A stretch of DNA of 64,000 nucleotides from the NCBI RefSeq assembly GCF_002929845.1, contig NZ_PJJS01000042.1, forward strand, positions 1 to 64,000, written 5' to 3'. A model generated the notes under the pieces. The model was not told where the DNA came from, ran no database searches, and was given only the letters and a program-made list of their open reading frames with translations. Source of the stretch: Cryobacterium sp. M96. Its GTDB lineage: Bacteria; Actinomycetota; Actinomycetes; Actinomycetales; Microbacteriaceae. Below, one piece after another: positions 35,602 through 44,818 of the stretch. The position numbers were made by a program, and so were the translations under genes. Position 1 is the stretch's first letter. Each line of letters starts with the position of its first letter.

Positions 35602-36477
35602 TCAGCGGGGCACGACCGCGAAGCGACGCAGGGCCAGCGATGGATTGCGGGCGCGCACGGCTGTGAGGCGCTCCGACAGCACCCAGGCGACGGCGACATC
35701 CGTTGTCTCGCCGATGGTGACCAGTTCCACGCCCATCGGGTCGACCACCATGCTGTTGCCGACGCCCACTGGCGGGGCGTGGTCGGCGGCCGCCACGTAG
35801 ACCGTGTTCTCCAGGGCGCGCGCTGTCAGCAGCGTGCGCCAGTGCTGTTCCTTCAACGGTCCCCGCACCCACTCGGCGGGCACCAGCACCAGTTCGGCCC
35901 CCGCGTCGACCAGGCGGCGCGTCACCTCCGGGAAACGGATGTCGTAGCAGGTCTGCAGTCCCACCCGCAGTCCCGCCACCTCGAACGTCTCGGGTTCCTC
36001 CACGGCGCCAGGCCGCACCCAGTCCGATTCACGGTCGCCGAAAGCGTCGTAGAGGTGCAGCTTGCGGTACTTCGCGACGAGTTCGCCGGCCGGATCCACC
36101 GCGACGAGGGTGTTGAAGAAGCGGCTCGGGTCATCCGTGGCCTCCAGCATGCCGGCCACGACATGCACGCCGAGTTCTACCGCGAGCGCGGCGAGGGCGG
36201 CCACGAAGGGGCCGTCCACAGGTTCGGCCGCGGCGGCGAAAGAGGGCCCCAGGACCGGTTCGAAGAAAGAGGAGTACTCGGGGAAGACGACCAGCCGGGC
36301 TCCGCGGCCGACGGCCGTCTCGGCGAGGGCACGCATGGCGGCGAGATTCACGGCCGGCTCGCGGCCGGGGGCGAACTGGGCCACCGCAACCCCCAGGGCA
36401 GCCACAGGGCAGGAGCCAGCGCCGGCAGCTGCAGCTGCAGCGGGAGCAGGATCGCGCGTCTCGAGGGGATCGATCAT
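35602..36477 (-). CDS. Nitrilase-superfamily carbon-nitrogen hydrolase
   Basis: A 291-residue amidase of the nitrilase superfamily with the Glu-Lys-Cys triad: Glu in VVFPEYSSF near residue 65, Lys in YRKLHLYDAF near 140, Cys in GLQTCYDIRFPE near 180. The first 25 residues are an Ala-rich extension. It would hydrolyse a small amide, with the substrate not determined. It is divergent from the glycosyltransferase gene at 36589. Confidence 0.9.
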   Translation of the reverse strand: MIDPLETRDPAPAAAAAAGAGSCPVAALGVAVAQFAPGREPAVNLAAMRALAETAVGRGARLVVFPEYSSFFEPVLGPSFAAAAEPVDGPFVAALAALAVELGVHVVAGMLEATDDPSRFFNTLVAVDPAGELVAKYRKLHLYDAFGDRESDWVRPGAVEEPETFEVAGLRVGLQTCYDIRFPEVTRRLVDAGAELVLVPAEWVRGPLKEQHWRTLLTARALENTVYVAAADHAPPVGVGNSMVVDPMGVELVTIGETTDVAVAWVLSERLTAVRARNPSLALRRFAVVPR

Positions 36478-36588
36478 GGCGTCAGCCTAGCCGCCGGCAA
36501 CGCGTCGGCCGGGGTCGCGGCATCCGTAGCCCTCGGTCCGTACCGGTCCTGGGTTCCAGGGTTCAGCGGGGTGGCCTAACGTATATGC

Positions 36589-38124
36589 GTGTCTCCCCCT
36601 CCGCTGGTCTCCCGCCTGGTTCGCCCCGAGGCGCTGACCCTGCCCCTGCGCCGAACCGAAGGACTGGCAGCGATCCTCGGGCTGCTCGGCCTCCTCGTCT
36701 CGGCGGCAGGATCGTGGCGGCCCTCGTATTGGGGCGACGAGGCGGCCAGCGTGATGTCGGCGGAACGTTCCCTGCCGGGGCTCTTCCGACTTCTGGACAA
36801 CGTCGACGCGGTGCACGGCGCCTATTATCTGCTGCTGCACGTCTGGATCGGCCTCTTCGGCTCTTCGGAGCTGGCGACTCGCGGGCTGAGCGCCCTCTTC
36901 GTCGGCTTCGCGACGGCCGGCACCTTCGTGCTGGCACGCACCCTGATCTCCCACCGGGTCGGCGTGCTCGCGGCCATCGTCTTCGCGCTGCTCCCCCGGG
37001 TCACCTACATGGGCGCCGAAGCCCGTTCGGCCGCCGTCGCCACGGCCGTTGTGGTGTGGCTGACCGTTCTGCTGGTGCACCTGCTGCGGAGCCGCTATCA
37101 GGATCGCGCCACCCGCTTCGCGCTCTGGGCGGCTTACACCGCGCTCCTGGCCCTGGGAATCTACTTCTTCCTCTTCGTGCTGCTGCTGATCCCGGTGCTC
37201 GGCCTCGCCGTGCTGCTGATACCGCCGGAGGGCGACAGGTGGGCGGGCATTCGCGCCTGGACCCTGGCCACGGCCTCCGGGCTCGCCCTGGCTGCCCCCG
37301 TGATGGCGGCCAGCCTTCAGCAGCGCGATCAGATCGCCTTCATCGGGCGGCGCCCGCCGATCGCCGTGCTCACCGCCGCAGTGCACCAGTGGTTCGGCAA
37401 CGTACCGCTGGCCGTTCTGGCGTGGGGTCTGATCCTGCTGGCGGTGGTGATGGTCTTCGCCGTGCGCGGGCGGCGGGCCGCACCAACAGCAAACAGGGCG
37501 GCCCTGGCGGTCATGCTGGCTTGGCTGATCGTGCCGAGCGCAGCGCTCCTGATCGGCACGCACCTCGTCACGCCGATGTACTCGCTGCGGTACCTGTCGG
37601 TGGGTACGCCGGCGGCGGCGATCGCGATCGCCATGGGGATCGCCTGCCTCCGGCCGCTCTGGCCGCAGGCCGCCGCGCTGGGCCTGATCACGGCTCTCAT
37701 GCTGCCCACCTATCTCGACCAGCGCGGCGAGTTCGGCAAGAACTACGGCAGTGACCTGCGCCAGGCGTCCGAGGTCGTGCGGGCCGGCGCGCAGCCCGGA
37801 GACGCGGTCGTTTTCGACGAGAGCGTGCGGCCCTCCCGCAAGCCCCGTCTCGCCCTGCGGCTCTACCCGGCCGCGTTCGAGGGCCTGCGGGACGTCACCC
37901 TCGCGGTACCGTTCGACGCCACCAACGACTTGTGGGACGTGGCTGTGCCGCTGGAGCAGGTGACCGACCGACTTTCCGGCACGAACCGGGTCTGGGTGCT
38001 GCTGAACCAGGCCAGCGGTGAGAATAGGCGGGGGGACAACATCCGCATCCTGCAACAACTCGGGTTCACGGTCGCCGAGTCGACCATGCTGAACCGCACG
38101 CAGATCATCGAAATGACAAGGTAG
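36589..38124 (+). CDS. Polyprenol-linked membrane glycosyltransferase (GT39-like)
   Basis: A 511-residue membrane protein with about 10 helices. The first extracytoplasmic loop carries YWGDEAASVMSAERSL near residue 47, the acidic site typical of GT-C enzymes, followed by HGAYYLLLHVWIGLFG. A soluble C-terminal portion runs from about residue 375. It probably transfers a mannosyl residue from polyprenyl-phosphate to an outer-surface acceptor. The next gene, 4 bp later, makes such a donor, which supports the role. The acceptor is unknown. Confidence 0.8.
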   Translation: MSPPPLVSRLVRPEALTLPLRRTEGLAAILGLLGLLVSAAGSWRPSYWGDEAASVMSAERSLPGLFRLLDNVDAVHGAYYLLLHVWIGLFGSSELATRGLSALFVGFATAGTFVLARTLISHRVGVLAAIVFALLPRVTYMGAEARSAAVATAVVVWLTVLLVHLLRSRYQDRATRFALWAAYTALLALGIYFFLFVLLLIPVLGLAVLLIPPEGDRWAGIRAWTLATASGLALAAPVMAASLQQRDQIAFIGRRPPIAVLTAAVHQWFGNVPLAVLAWGLILLAVVMVFAVRGRRAAPTANRAALAVMLAWLIVPSAALLIGTHLVTPMYSLRYLSVGTPAAAIAIAMGIACLRPLWPQAAALGLITALMLPTYLDQRGEFGKNYGSDLRQASEVVRAGAQPGDAVVFDESVRPSRKPRLALRLYPAAFEGLRDVTLAVPFDATNDLWDVAVPLEQVTDRLSGTNRVWVLLNQASGENRRGDNIRILQQLGFTVAESTMLNRTQIIEMTR

Positions 38125-38128
38125 CCCC

Positions 38129-38884
38129 ATGGCTCGGACTCTGATCATCATCCCGACCTACAACGAGCAGGGCAACGTCGCGTCGATCGTGTCCCGGGTG
38201 CGCGCGAGCGTGCCGGCGGCCGACGTTCTGGTCGTCGATGATTCCTCCCCGGACGGCACGGGGCAGTTGGCTGACGCGCTGGCCGCCACCGATTCCCAGG
38301 TGCACGCCCTGCACCGCTCCCGGAAGAGCGGCCTCGGAGCCGCCTATCTCGAGGCCTTCGCCTGGGGGCTCTCCCGCGGCTTCGACCGACTGGTGCAGCT
38401 CGACGCTGACGGATCGCACCTGCCAGAGCAACTGCCGACCCTGCTCGAGGCCGCGGAGACGGCGGATGTGGTGTTGGGCTCCCGCTGGGTCCCGGGCGGA
38501 ATGGTGCGGAACTGGCCGTGGCACCGGCGTCTGCTGTCGCGGGGCGGATCGGTCTACTCGCGCGTGCTGCTCCGGCTGCCCCAGCGAGACGTCACCGGCG
38601 GTTACCGCGTCTTCACGGCGCATGCCCTCCGGCGAATGGACCTCTCCGGCGTCGAGAGCCTGGGCTACTGCTTCCAGATCGACATGCTGCTGCATGCGGT
38701 TCGGGCCGGGCTCAGCGTTGTCGAGAAGCCGATCACGTTCGTGGAGCGCACCGTCGGTTCCTCGAAGATGAGTGCCGCGATCGTGGCCGAGGCGATGGCC
38801 CGTGTCACGATCTGGGGTCTCACCGGCAGGAACGCTCGCCGCGTTGCCGCGTCTGCACCGACATCCCTGCCGCGTGCCCGCTGA
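38129..38884 (+). CDS. Polyprenol monophosphomannose synthase
   Basis: A 251-residue GT2 enzyme of the DPM1 group that transfers mannose from GDP-mannose to polyprenyl phosphate. It opens with LIIIPTYNEQGN and has VLVVDDSSPDGTG near residue 33, LVQLDADGSHLPEQ near 87 (DAD metal site), WVPGGMVRNWPWHRRLLSRG near 117, and YCFQIDMLLHAVRAG near 180. There is no C-terminal membrane anchor; the neighbouring gene may supply it. It is in a two-gene unit with the GT39-like protein. Confidence 0.92.
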   Translation: MARTLIIIPTYNEQGNVASIVSRVRASVPAADVLVVDDSSPDGTGQLADALAATDSQVHALHRSRKSGLGAAYLEAFAWGLSRGFDRLVQLDADGSHLPEQLPTLLEAAETADVVLGSRWVPGGMVRNWPWHRRLLSRGGSVYSRVLLRLPQRDVTGGYRVFTAHALRRMDLSGVESLGYCFQIDMLLHAVRAGLSVVEKPITFVERTVGSSKMSAAIVAEAMARVTIWGLTGRNARRVAASAPTSLPRAR

Positions 38885-38911
38885 CCGGACCCGCAGGCCG
38901 CCCCATAGGGC

Positions 38912-38940
38912 GTGACTTCTGGTCAGAGTGACTATAAGAT
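38912..38940 (+). promoter_or_regulatory. Predicted promoter of the nrtR-nad operon
   Basis: A -35-like GTGACT at 38912-38917 is separated by 17 bp from a -10-like TAAGAT at 38935-38940. The first operator (38922-38932) lies in the spacer. The predicted transcription start would fall near 38947. Confidence 0.45.
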
Positions 38941-38969
38941 GAATCCATTCAGTTAGAGTCACAATGACC
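38921..38969. promoter_or_regulatory. Pair of NrtR-type operators (GTCAnnnTGAC)
   Basis: Two palindromes of the form GTCAnnnTGAC occur at 38922-38932 and 38958-38968, just before the nrtR gene. The blocks around them (38921-38937 and 38953-38969) are inverted copies of each other with 14 of 17 bases matching. Their centres are 36 bp apart. The first lies in the promoter spacer, the second just downstream of the predicted start, as expected for repression. Confidence 0.6.
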
Positions 38970-38987
38970 TTTACTTGGTGAATAACA

Positions 38988-39692
38988 GTGAATGCGCGAA
39001 TAAACACCCAGCTTGAGGCGGCCCTCGCCGTGTCGACAGTCATTTTCGCCCTGCGGCCGGATCCGGAATCCGGCCACTCGACCCTGTGGCTGCCGCTTGT
39101 ACGCCGCACCCGGGAACCCTACCTCGGTCAGTGGGCGTTGCCCGGCGGCGGCCTGCGGGCCGATGAGCGCCTGGCCGGCGCGGCCGCGCGCGCCCTGCGC
39201 GAGACCACGGGCCTGACCCCCAAGTACCTCGAGCAGCTCTACACCTTCGGGGATCCGGGGCGTTCCCCCGGCGGCCGGGTCGTCTCGGTCGTCTACTGGG
39301 CGCTCGTCGAGTCCGGTGAGGCGGCGCTGGCCGTCGAGGACGAGAACGTGCGGTGGTTTCCGGCCGACCACCTGTCGCCGCTCGCCTTCGACCACAACCT
39401 CATCGTGGAATACGCCCTCTGGCGCCTGCGCACCAAGGTGGAGTACTCCCGCATCGCGCACGCGTTCCTCGGCGAGACCTTCACGCTCGCGCAGCTGCGC
39501 GAGGTGCATGAGGCCGTGCTGCAGAAGGCCCTCGACCCGGCCAACTTCCGCCGCACGATCGAGGGGTCAGGCACCGTGGTCGACACCGGCCAGCGCGTAG
39601 CCGGCGTACCGCATCGGCCGCCCCGCCTCTACCGCTACAACGATTCCGTTCATGCCACCACTCCGGGTGCGCTCGAGCCGGCCATCGGCTGA
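38988..39692 (+). CDS. nrtR: NrtR-family NAD biosynthesis regulator (Nudix plus winged helix)
   Basis: A 234-residue protein. Residues 12-150 are a Nudix fold with GDPGRSPGGRVVSVVYWALV. The Nudix box is degraded: where GX5EX7REUXEEXGU is expected it reads RALRETTGL after the first Glu, so hydrolysis is unlikely. Residues 155-225 form the winged-helix part (TLAQLREVHEAVLQ; RVAGVPHRPPRLYRY) typical of NrtR. NrtR proteins repress NAD genes and sense ADP-ribose or NAD metabolites. The GTG at 38988 lies just after two operator palindromes, and nadA follows by 82 bp, which strongly supports this role. Confidence 0.9.
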   Translation: MNARINTQLEAALAVSTVIFALRPDPESGHSTLWLPLVRRTREPYLGQWALPGGGLRADERLAGAAARALRETTGLTPKYLEQLYTFGDPGRSPGGRVVSVVYWALVESGEAALAVEDENVRWFPADHLSPLAFDHNLIVEYALWRLRTKVEYSRIAHAFLGETFTLAQLREVHEAVLQKALDPANFRRTIEGSGTVVDTGQRVAGVPHRPPRLYRYNDSVHATTPGALEPAIG

Positions 39693-39774
39693 GCCTGACT
39701 CTTCCTCCCAGCACCCTCCTGCTGGCCACCGCTTGTCCGACTGTCGCTTTGTATGAATATCAAGGAGTAACCGC

Positions 39775-41085
39775 ATGACCATCGCATCGGTCGACCAGAC
39801 CATTCGACTCATCAGCACGGGAGCTGCCACCGGCAGCACGTGCAGCCCCGACCTGCTCACCGCTCCGTGGGAGTTTGATTCCGGCACGCCGGGCTATGGC
39901 CCGGGGTCGTCGATGGGCGATGTCATCCCCACCGGGTCACCGCGGCAGGGTGAGCTGCCCGAGGTCTACCGTCGCGCGTCGACGGAGGAACTCGGCGACC
40001 GCATCCGTACCGCCAAGGCCACGCTCGGCGACCGGGTCGTGGTCCTCGGGCACTTTTACCAGCGCGAGGAGGTGTTGGCGCACGCGGACTTCGTGGGCGA
40101 CTCCTTCCAGCTGGCGCAGGCCACGAAGAGCCGTCCGGATGCCGAGGCGATCGTCTTCTGCGGAGTGCACTTCATGGCCGAAACCGCCGACTTGCTTTCC
40201 ACGCCGGAGCAGGCGGTCATACTACCCAACCTCGCCGCCGGCTGCTCGATGGCCGATATGGCCGATATCGACTCCGTCACCGATTGCTGGGAACAGCTGG
40301 AGGACCTCTACGGCAGCGAGCAGGGCGTCGACGGCCGCGTGCCCGTGATCCCGGTCACCTACATGAATTCCTCGGCCGCGCTGAAGGCGTTCTGCGGCGA
40401 GCACGGCGGCATCGTCTGCACCTCCTCCAACGCCGAGACCGTGCTCGAGTGGGCCTTCGCCCGCGGCAGCCGCGTTCTCTTCTTCCCCGACCAGCACCTC
40501 GGCCGCAACACCGCCAAGGCGATGGGGGTGCCCCTCGAGCGGATGCCGATGTGGAACCCGCGCAAGGCCCTCGGCGGCAACACGGCCGAGGAGCTCGAGG
40601 CCGCCCAGGTCGTGCTCTGGCACGGGTTCTGCAGCGTGCATAAGCGCTTCACGGTGGACCAGATCACCGCGGCCCGCCAGTCGCACCCGGACGTGCGCGT
40701 GGTCGTGCACCCGGAGTGCCCGATGGGCGTCGTCGACGCCGCCGATTCCTACGGCTCGACCGACTTCATCAAGAAGGCCATCGAGGCAGCCCCGGCCGGG
40801 TCCACGTTCGCCATCGGCACCGAGATCAACCTGGTGCAGCGGCTCGCCGCACAGCACCCCGAGCACACCATCTTCTGCCTCGACCCGGTGGTCTGCCCCT
40901 GCTCCACCATGTACCGCATCCACTCGGGCTACCTGGCCTGGGTGCTCGAAGCGCTGGTCGGCACCGCGGACCGCGCGCCCGAGGTGCTCAATCGCATCCA
41001 GGTATCGGGCGAGGTTGCCGGCAACGCCCGCGTCGCCCTCGAACGGATGCTTTCCGCCAAGCCGCCCGTCTCCATCGAGGCCTGA
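39775..41085 (+). CDS. nadA: Quinolinate synthase
   Basis: A 436-residue enzyme condensing iminoaspartate with dihydroxyacetone phosphate to quinolinate using a [4Fe-4S] cluster. Candidate cluster cysteines are in VFCGVHFMAETA, GIVCTSSNAE and CLDPVVCPCSTMY. Other marks are GHFYQREEVL near residue 99, GCSMADMA near 158 and NTAKAMGVPLERM near 243. The first 55 residues are an extra leader seen in actinobacterial NadA. The ATG at 39775 has AAGGAG upstream. It is the first enzyme gene of the nad operon and should depend on the NifS-type desulfurase at its end. Confidence 0.96.
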   Translation: MTIASVDQTIRLISTGAATGSTCSPDLLTAPWEFDSGTPGYGPGSSMGDVIPTGSPRQGELPEVYRRASTEELGDRIRTAKATLGDRVVVLGHFYQREEVLAHADFVGDSFQLAQATKSRPDAEAIVFCGVHFMAETADLLSTPEQAVILPNLAAGCSMADMADIDSVTDCWEQLEDLYGSEQGVDGRVPVIPVTYMNSSAALKAFCGEHGGIVCTSSNAETVLEWAFARGSRVLFFPDQHLGRNTAKAMGVPLERMPMWNPRKALGGNTAEELEAAQVVLWHGFCSVHKRFTVDQITAARQSHPDVRVVVHPECPMGVVDAADSYGSTDFIKKAIEAAPAGSTFAIGTEINLVQRLAAQHPEHTIFCLDPVVCPCSTMYRIHSGYLAWVLEALVGTADRAPEVLNRIQVSGEVAGNARVALERMLSAKPPVSIEA

Positions 41086-41087
41086 CC

Positions 41088-42728
41088 GTGACCCGCGTGC
41101 TCGTCGTCGGCAGTGGGCTGGCCGGACTCATCGCCGCGGTGCGTGCGACGGATGCCGGCCACCAGGTCACCCTCGTCACGAAAGCGGCCCTGCCCGACAG
41201 CAACACCCGCTGGGCCCAGGGCGGGATCGCCGCGGCCATGTTCCCCGACGACTCGGTCAAGTCACACGTACAGGACACCCTGCGAGCCGGGGCCGGACTC
41301 TGCGACCCGGTCGCAGTGCACGTGCTCTGTTCCGAGGGACCGGCTCGGGTGCGGGACCTGATCCGGTTCGGTGTGGACTTCGACCGCGACGAGTCCGGGG
41401 TGACCCGCGGACTGGAGGCTGCCCACTCCCGCTCGCGGGTGCTGCACGCCGGCGGGGACGCCACGGGCGCAGCCATCGAGGCTGCCCTCGTGGCGACGGT
41501 GCGTGAACGGGCCGCCCGCTCGCTGCGGGGCGTGGGCGCCCGCCTGCGCGTGCAGGAACACACAATGCTGGTTGATCTGACCGTGCAGGACGGTCGCGTG
41601 ACCGGGGCTGTCCTCCTCGGGCCCGACGAAGCACTCCGCACGATCCTGGCCGACACGGTGATCCTGGCGACCGGCGGTGCCGGCGAGCTCTTCCCGCACA
41701 CCACGAACCCGGCTCTGGCGACGGGCGACGGCGTGGCCGCCGCGTGGCGCGCGGGGGCATCCGTCGCCGACCTCGAGTTCTACCAGTTCCACCCGACCGC
41801 ACTCGCCGTTCCCGGTACCCCGCTGGTCTCCGAGGCGGTGCGCGGGGAAGGCGCCGTGCTGCGAAATGCGTCGGGCCACCGCTTCATGCTCGACCTGCAC
41901 CCCGATGCGGAACTCGCCCCGCGCGACATCGTGGCCAGAGGCATCGCCCGAGAAATGACCAGCCAGGGCGGCGAACCGGTGCGACTGGACGCCACCGGTC
42001 TCGGCCGCGAACTTCTCGAGCGACGCTTCCCGACCATCACCGCGGCCTGCCGTGCTGCCGACCTGGACTGGGCCGTCGAATCGATCCCGGTCGCCCCGGC
42101 GGCGCACTACTGGATGGGCGGGGTGCTCACGGATATCTGGGGCCGCACCAGCCTGCCCGGCCTGTTCGCCGTGGGGGAAGTGGCCCGCACCGGCGCCCAC
42201 GGCGCCAACCGGTTGGCCTCCAACTCTCTGCTCGAGGCGGCCGTGTTCGCCGACCGGTCCGTGCGCGCGCTGCGCCTGCCGGTTCGGGTGTCGGCGGGGG
42301 TCTCGGTCGTGACCGGCTCGACCACCGGGGGGTTGCCTGCCGGCGTCGACCGTGACGCGGTACAGCAGCTGATGTGGGAGTGCGCGGGAGTGCTGCGGAG
42401 TGGGGAGAAACTCGCCGAGGCATCCGTCACCCTGGCCGACTGGGCCACCCGCCCGACGGGCCCGGACGAAACCACTGCACCTAATATGCGGGTTCGGGCA
42501 TATGAAGACACCAACCTGCTCGACCTGGCGCGGGTCACCGTGGCTTCCGCCCTGGCCCGGGAGGAATCGCGCGGCGCACATCACCGCTCCGACTACCCCG
42601 ACGGCCGGCCCGAGTTCGCCCGCACCGTCGCCTGGACCCGCGGCACAGCCCCGGACACAGCCGACGGCATGCGGAGCACCCTGAATCTGGACCACCCCAC
42701 TGAGGCCGAGGAGGCCATTGCATGCTGA
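41088..42728 (+). CDS. nadB: L-aspartate oxidase
   Basis: A 546-residue FAD enzyme oxidising L-aspartate to iminoaspartate for NadA. It opens with the dinucleotide motif LVVGSGLAGLIAAVRA, then NTRWAQGGIAAAM near residue 42, and HPTALAVPG near residue 235. A flavin-binding TGLFAVGEVARTGAHGANRL-like segment (LFAVGEVARTGAHGANR) is near residue 360. The GTG at 41088 is 2 bp after nadA. The end overlaps nadC by 7 bp, showing tight coupling. Confidence 0.95.
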   Translation: MTRVLVVGSGLAGLIAAVRATDAGHQVTLVTKAALPDSNTRWAQGGIAAAMFPDDSVKSHVQDTLRAGAGLCDPVAVHVLCSEGPARVRDLIRFGVDFDRDESGVTRGLEAAHSRSRVLHAGGDATGAAIEAALVATVRERAARSLRGVGARLRVQEHTMLVDLTVQDGRVTGAVLLGPDEALRTILADTVILATGGAGELFPHTTNPALATGDGVAAAWRAGASVADLEFYQFHPTALAVPGTPLVSEAVRGEGAVLRNASGHRFMLDLHPDAELAPRDIVARGIAREMTSQGGEPVRLDATGLGRELLERRFPTITAACRAADLDWAVESIPVAPAAHYWMGGVLTDIWGRTSLPGLFAVGEVARTGAHGANRLASNSLLEAAVFADRSVRALRLPVRVSAGVSVVTGSTTGGLPAGVDRDAVQQLMWECAGVLRSGEKLAEASVTLADWATRPTGPDETTAPNMRVRAYEDTNLLDLARVTVASALAREESRGAHHRSDYPDGRPEFARTVAWTRGTAPDTADGMRSTLNLDHPTEAEEAIAC

Positions 42729-43582
42729 CCATGAACGCCATCGACACCGTCGTGCGCGCCGCGCTCGAGGAGGACGCCCCCTGGGGTGACCTCACCTCAC
42801 AGGTGCTGATCCCCGCCGACGCCGCCGCGACCGCGCAGCTGGTCGCCCGGGAATCCGGCGTCTTCAGCGGTGGTGCCGTGTTCGCGGCGGCCTTCCGACT
42901 GACCGACGCGCGCATCGTCGTTCGGATGCTCGTGGCCGACGGCACCGTCTTCGACGCCGGTGACACCCTGGCGGAAGTGTCGGGGTCCGCCCGCGGCATT
43001 CTGCAGGCGGAGCGCATCGGCTTGAACTTCGTGCAGCGCATGAGCGGGATCGCCACACTGACAGCGCTCTACGTGGCCGAGACGGCCGGCACCCGCGCCC
43101 GCATCGTCGACACCCGCAAGACCACCCCGGGCCTGCGTGTGCTGGAACGTGCCGCGGTGCGCGACGGCGGCGGCCACAACCACCGCTTCAGCCTCTCCGA
43201 CGCGATCATGGCCAAGGATAACCACCTGGCCGTGCTAACCGCGGGCGGCCTGAACCTCACCGAGGCGCTCCGGCAGGTGCGCGACCGCATCTCCCACACC
43301 ACGCACCTCGAGGTGGAGGTGGACCGGATCGACCAAATCGAGCTTGTGCTTGCCGCCGGCGTCGACACGATCATGCTCGACAACTTCAGCCCCGACGACC
43401 TGCGCGAGGGCGTACGCCTCACGGGCGGCCGAGCACGCGTGGAGGCCAGCGGCGGCGTCTCTCTGCTGACCGTGCGCGGCATCGCCGAGACCGGCGTCGA
43501 CATCATCTCGGTCGGGGCTATCACGCACAGCGTGCGCTCCCTCGACCTCGGCCTCGACGTCGTCATCCTCACCGAGGGCTGA
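42722..43582 (+). CDS. nadC: Nicotinate-nucleotide pyrophosphorylase (carboxylating)
   Basis: A 286-residue quinolinate phosphoribosyltransferase making nicotinate mononucleotide. It has EDAPWGDLTSQVL at the N-terminus, DTRKTTPGLRVLE near residue 127, GGGHNHRFSLSDAIMAKDNHL near residues 146-165 (first twenty residues only considered) and VDTIMLDNFSPDDLR near 217. The ATG at 42722 lies inside the nadB end; an ATG at 42731 is the alternative. It is the third gene of the operon and completes de novo NAD synthesis to the mononucleotide. Confidence 0.96.
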   Translation: MLTMNAIDTVVRAALEEDAPWGDLTSQVLIPADAAATAQLVARESGVFSGGAVFAAAFRLTDARIVVRMLVADGTVFDAGDTLAEVSGSARGILQAERIGLNFVQRMSGIATLTALYVAETAGTRARIVDTRKTTPGLRVLERAAVRDGGGHNHRFSLSDAIMAKDNHLAVLTAGGLNLTEALRQVRDRISHTTHLEVEVDRIDQIELVLAAGVDTIMLDNFSPDDLREGVRLTGGRARVEASGGVSLLTVRGIAETGVDIISVGAITHSVRSLDLGLDVVILTEG

Positions 43583-43593
43583 CCGGTCCGGCC

Positions 43594-44739
43594 ATGATCT
43601 ATCTCGACAACGCCGCGACCACCCCGGTGCGACGGGAAGTTCTCGAGGTGCTCTGGCAGCAGCTCGCGGGCCGGTTCGGCAACCCGTCGAGCCACCACCG
43701 AGTGGGTGAGGCCGCGGCCGCCGCGCTGGCCGAGGCGCGGGCCATGGTCGCGGGCGTGCTCGGGTGTCGGTCGGCCGACGTTGTGTTCACGACCGGCGGC
43801 ACCGAGTCCGACAACCTCGCGATCAAGGGCATCGCCCTGGGCGCTCCACGCGGCCGTCACCTCATCACGACGCCGATCGAGCACGAGGCGGTACTCGAAT
43901 CCTGCGACTATCTGCGCCGCCTGCACGGCTTCGAGGTGACGCTCCTGGACCCGGATGCCTCCGGCCGGGTGGATCCGGAACAGCTCCGCGCCGTGATCCG
44001 CCCGGATACCACCCTCGTCTCGGTGCAATACGCCAACAACGAGGTCGGCACCGTTCAGCGGCTCGCGGAACTGTCAGCCATCGCCCAGGGCGCCCGCGTG
44101 CCGCTCCACACCGACGCCGTGCAGGCGGCCGGCTGGCTTTCGGTCGACGTGGGGGCTCTCGGCGTCGATGCCCTGAGCCTGTCGGGCCACAAACTCGGCG
44201 CACCTCCCGGCATCGGGGTGCTTTTCCTGCGCCGCCGCATCGCGGTCGAACCGGTGCTGCACGGCGGCGGTCAGGAGCGCGGGCGCCGCAGCGGAACGGA
44301 GAACGTGCCCGGGGCGCTGGCGCTGGCGACCGCACTGCGCCTCGCCGAGGCGGAACGCACGGAGGCAGCGCCCCGCATCACCGCGCTGCGGGATGCCTTC
44401 ATCACCACGGTTCTGAGCGGCACACCGTCGGCCCGGCTCACCGGCCACCCGACGGAGCGTCTGCCGGGCACCGCCTCGTTCGTCTTCCCGGGCACGAGCG
44501 GCGAGGCGGTGTTGCTCGAGCTGGAACAGCGCGGCATCGTCTGCTCGAGCGGGTCGGCCTGCGCGGCCGACAGTGACGAACCGTCCCACGTGCTGACCGC
44601 TCTGGGCATCCCGGCTGAGGTCGCCCAGACCGCCGTGCGGTTCACGCTGGCATCGACGACCACAGCAGCGGATGCGTCTGAAGCGGCCGCATCCGTTCAG
44701 GCCGCCGTGGGCACCGTCCGCAGTCTCGGCCGAGGCTGA
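43594..44739 (+). CDS. Cysteine desulfurase (NifS/IscS family)
   Basis: A 381-residue PLP enzyme that removes sulfur from cysteine. The PLP lysine is in LSGHKLGAPPGIG near residue 195, and the catalytic cysteine in CSSGSACAADSDEPSHVL near residue 312. The start ATG is 11 bp after nadC. In nad operons this enzyme supplies sulfur for the NadA iron-sulfur cluster (the NifS-like role). The last 20 residues are variable. A long GC-rich hairpin follows the gene at 44751-44801. Confidence 0.93.
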   Translation: MIYLDNAATTPVRREVLEVLWQQLAGRFGNPSSHHRVGEAAAAALAEARAMVAGVLGCRSADVVFTTGGTESDNLAIKGIALGAPRGRHLITTPIEHEAVLESCDYLRRLHGFEVTLLDPDASGRVDPEQLRAVIRPDTTLVSVQYANNEVGTVQRLAELSAIAQGARVPLHTDAVQAAGWLSVDVGALGVDALSLSGHKLGAPPGIGVLFLRRRIAVEPVLHGGGQERGRRSGTENVPGALALATALRLAEAERTEAAPRITALRDAFITTVLSGTPSARLTGHPTERLPGTASFVFPGTSGEAVLLELEQRGIVCSSGSACAADSDEPSHVLTALGIPAEVAQTAVRFTLASTTTAADASEAAASVQAAVGTVRSLGRG

Positions 44740-44750
44740 CCTGCCGGCGC

Positions 44751-44801
44751 TTCAGGCCCGGCTTCGCGCGCGTGACGCGCGCGTGCACGCGCGCGCCTGA
44801 A
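44751..44801. terminator. Long GC-rich hairpin after the nad operon
   Basis: TTCAGGC at 44751 pairs with GCCTGAA ending at 44801, enclosing several GCGCGC-type stems. It begins 11 bp after the desulfurase stop. No T-run follows, so it could be a terminator or a processed 3' end. Confidence 0.5.
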
Positions 44802-44818
44802 ACCGAACTTACTGCGAG

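Noticed and set aside
39693-39774. A further NrtR operator directly before nadA
   Set aside because: No GTCAnnnTGAC or close variant is seen; nadA is more simply read from the nrtR promoter.
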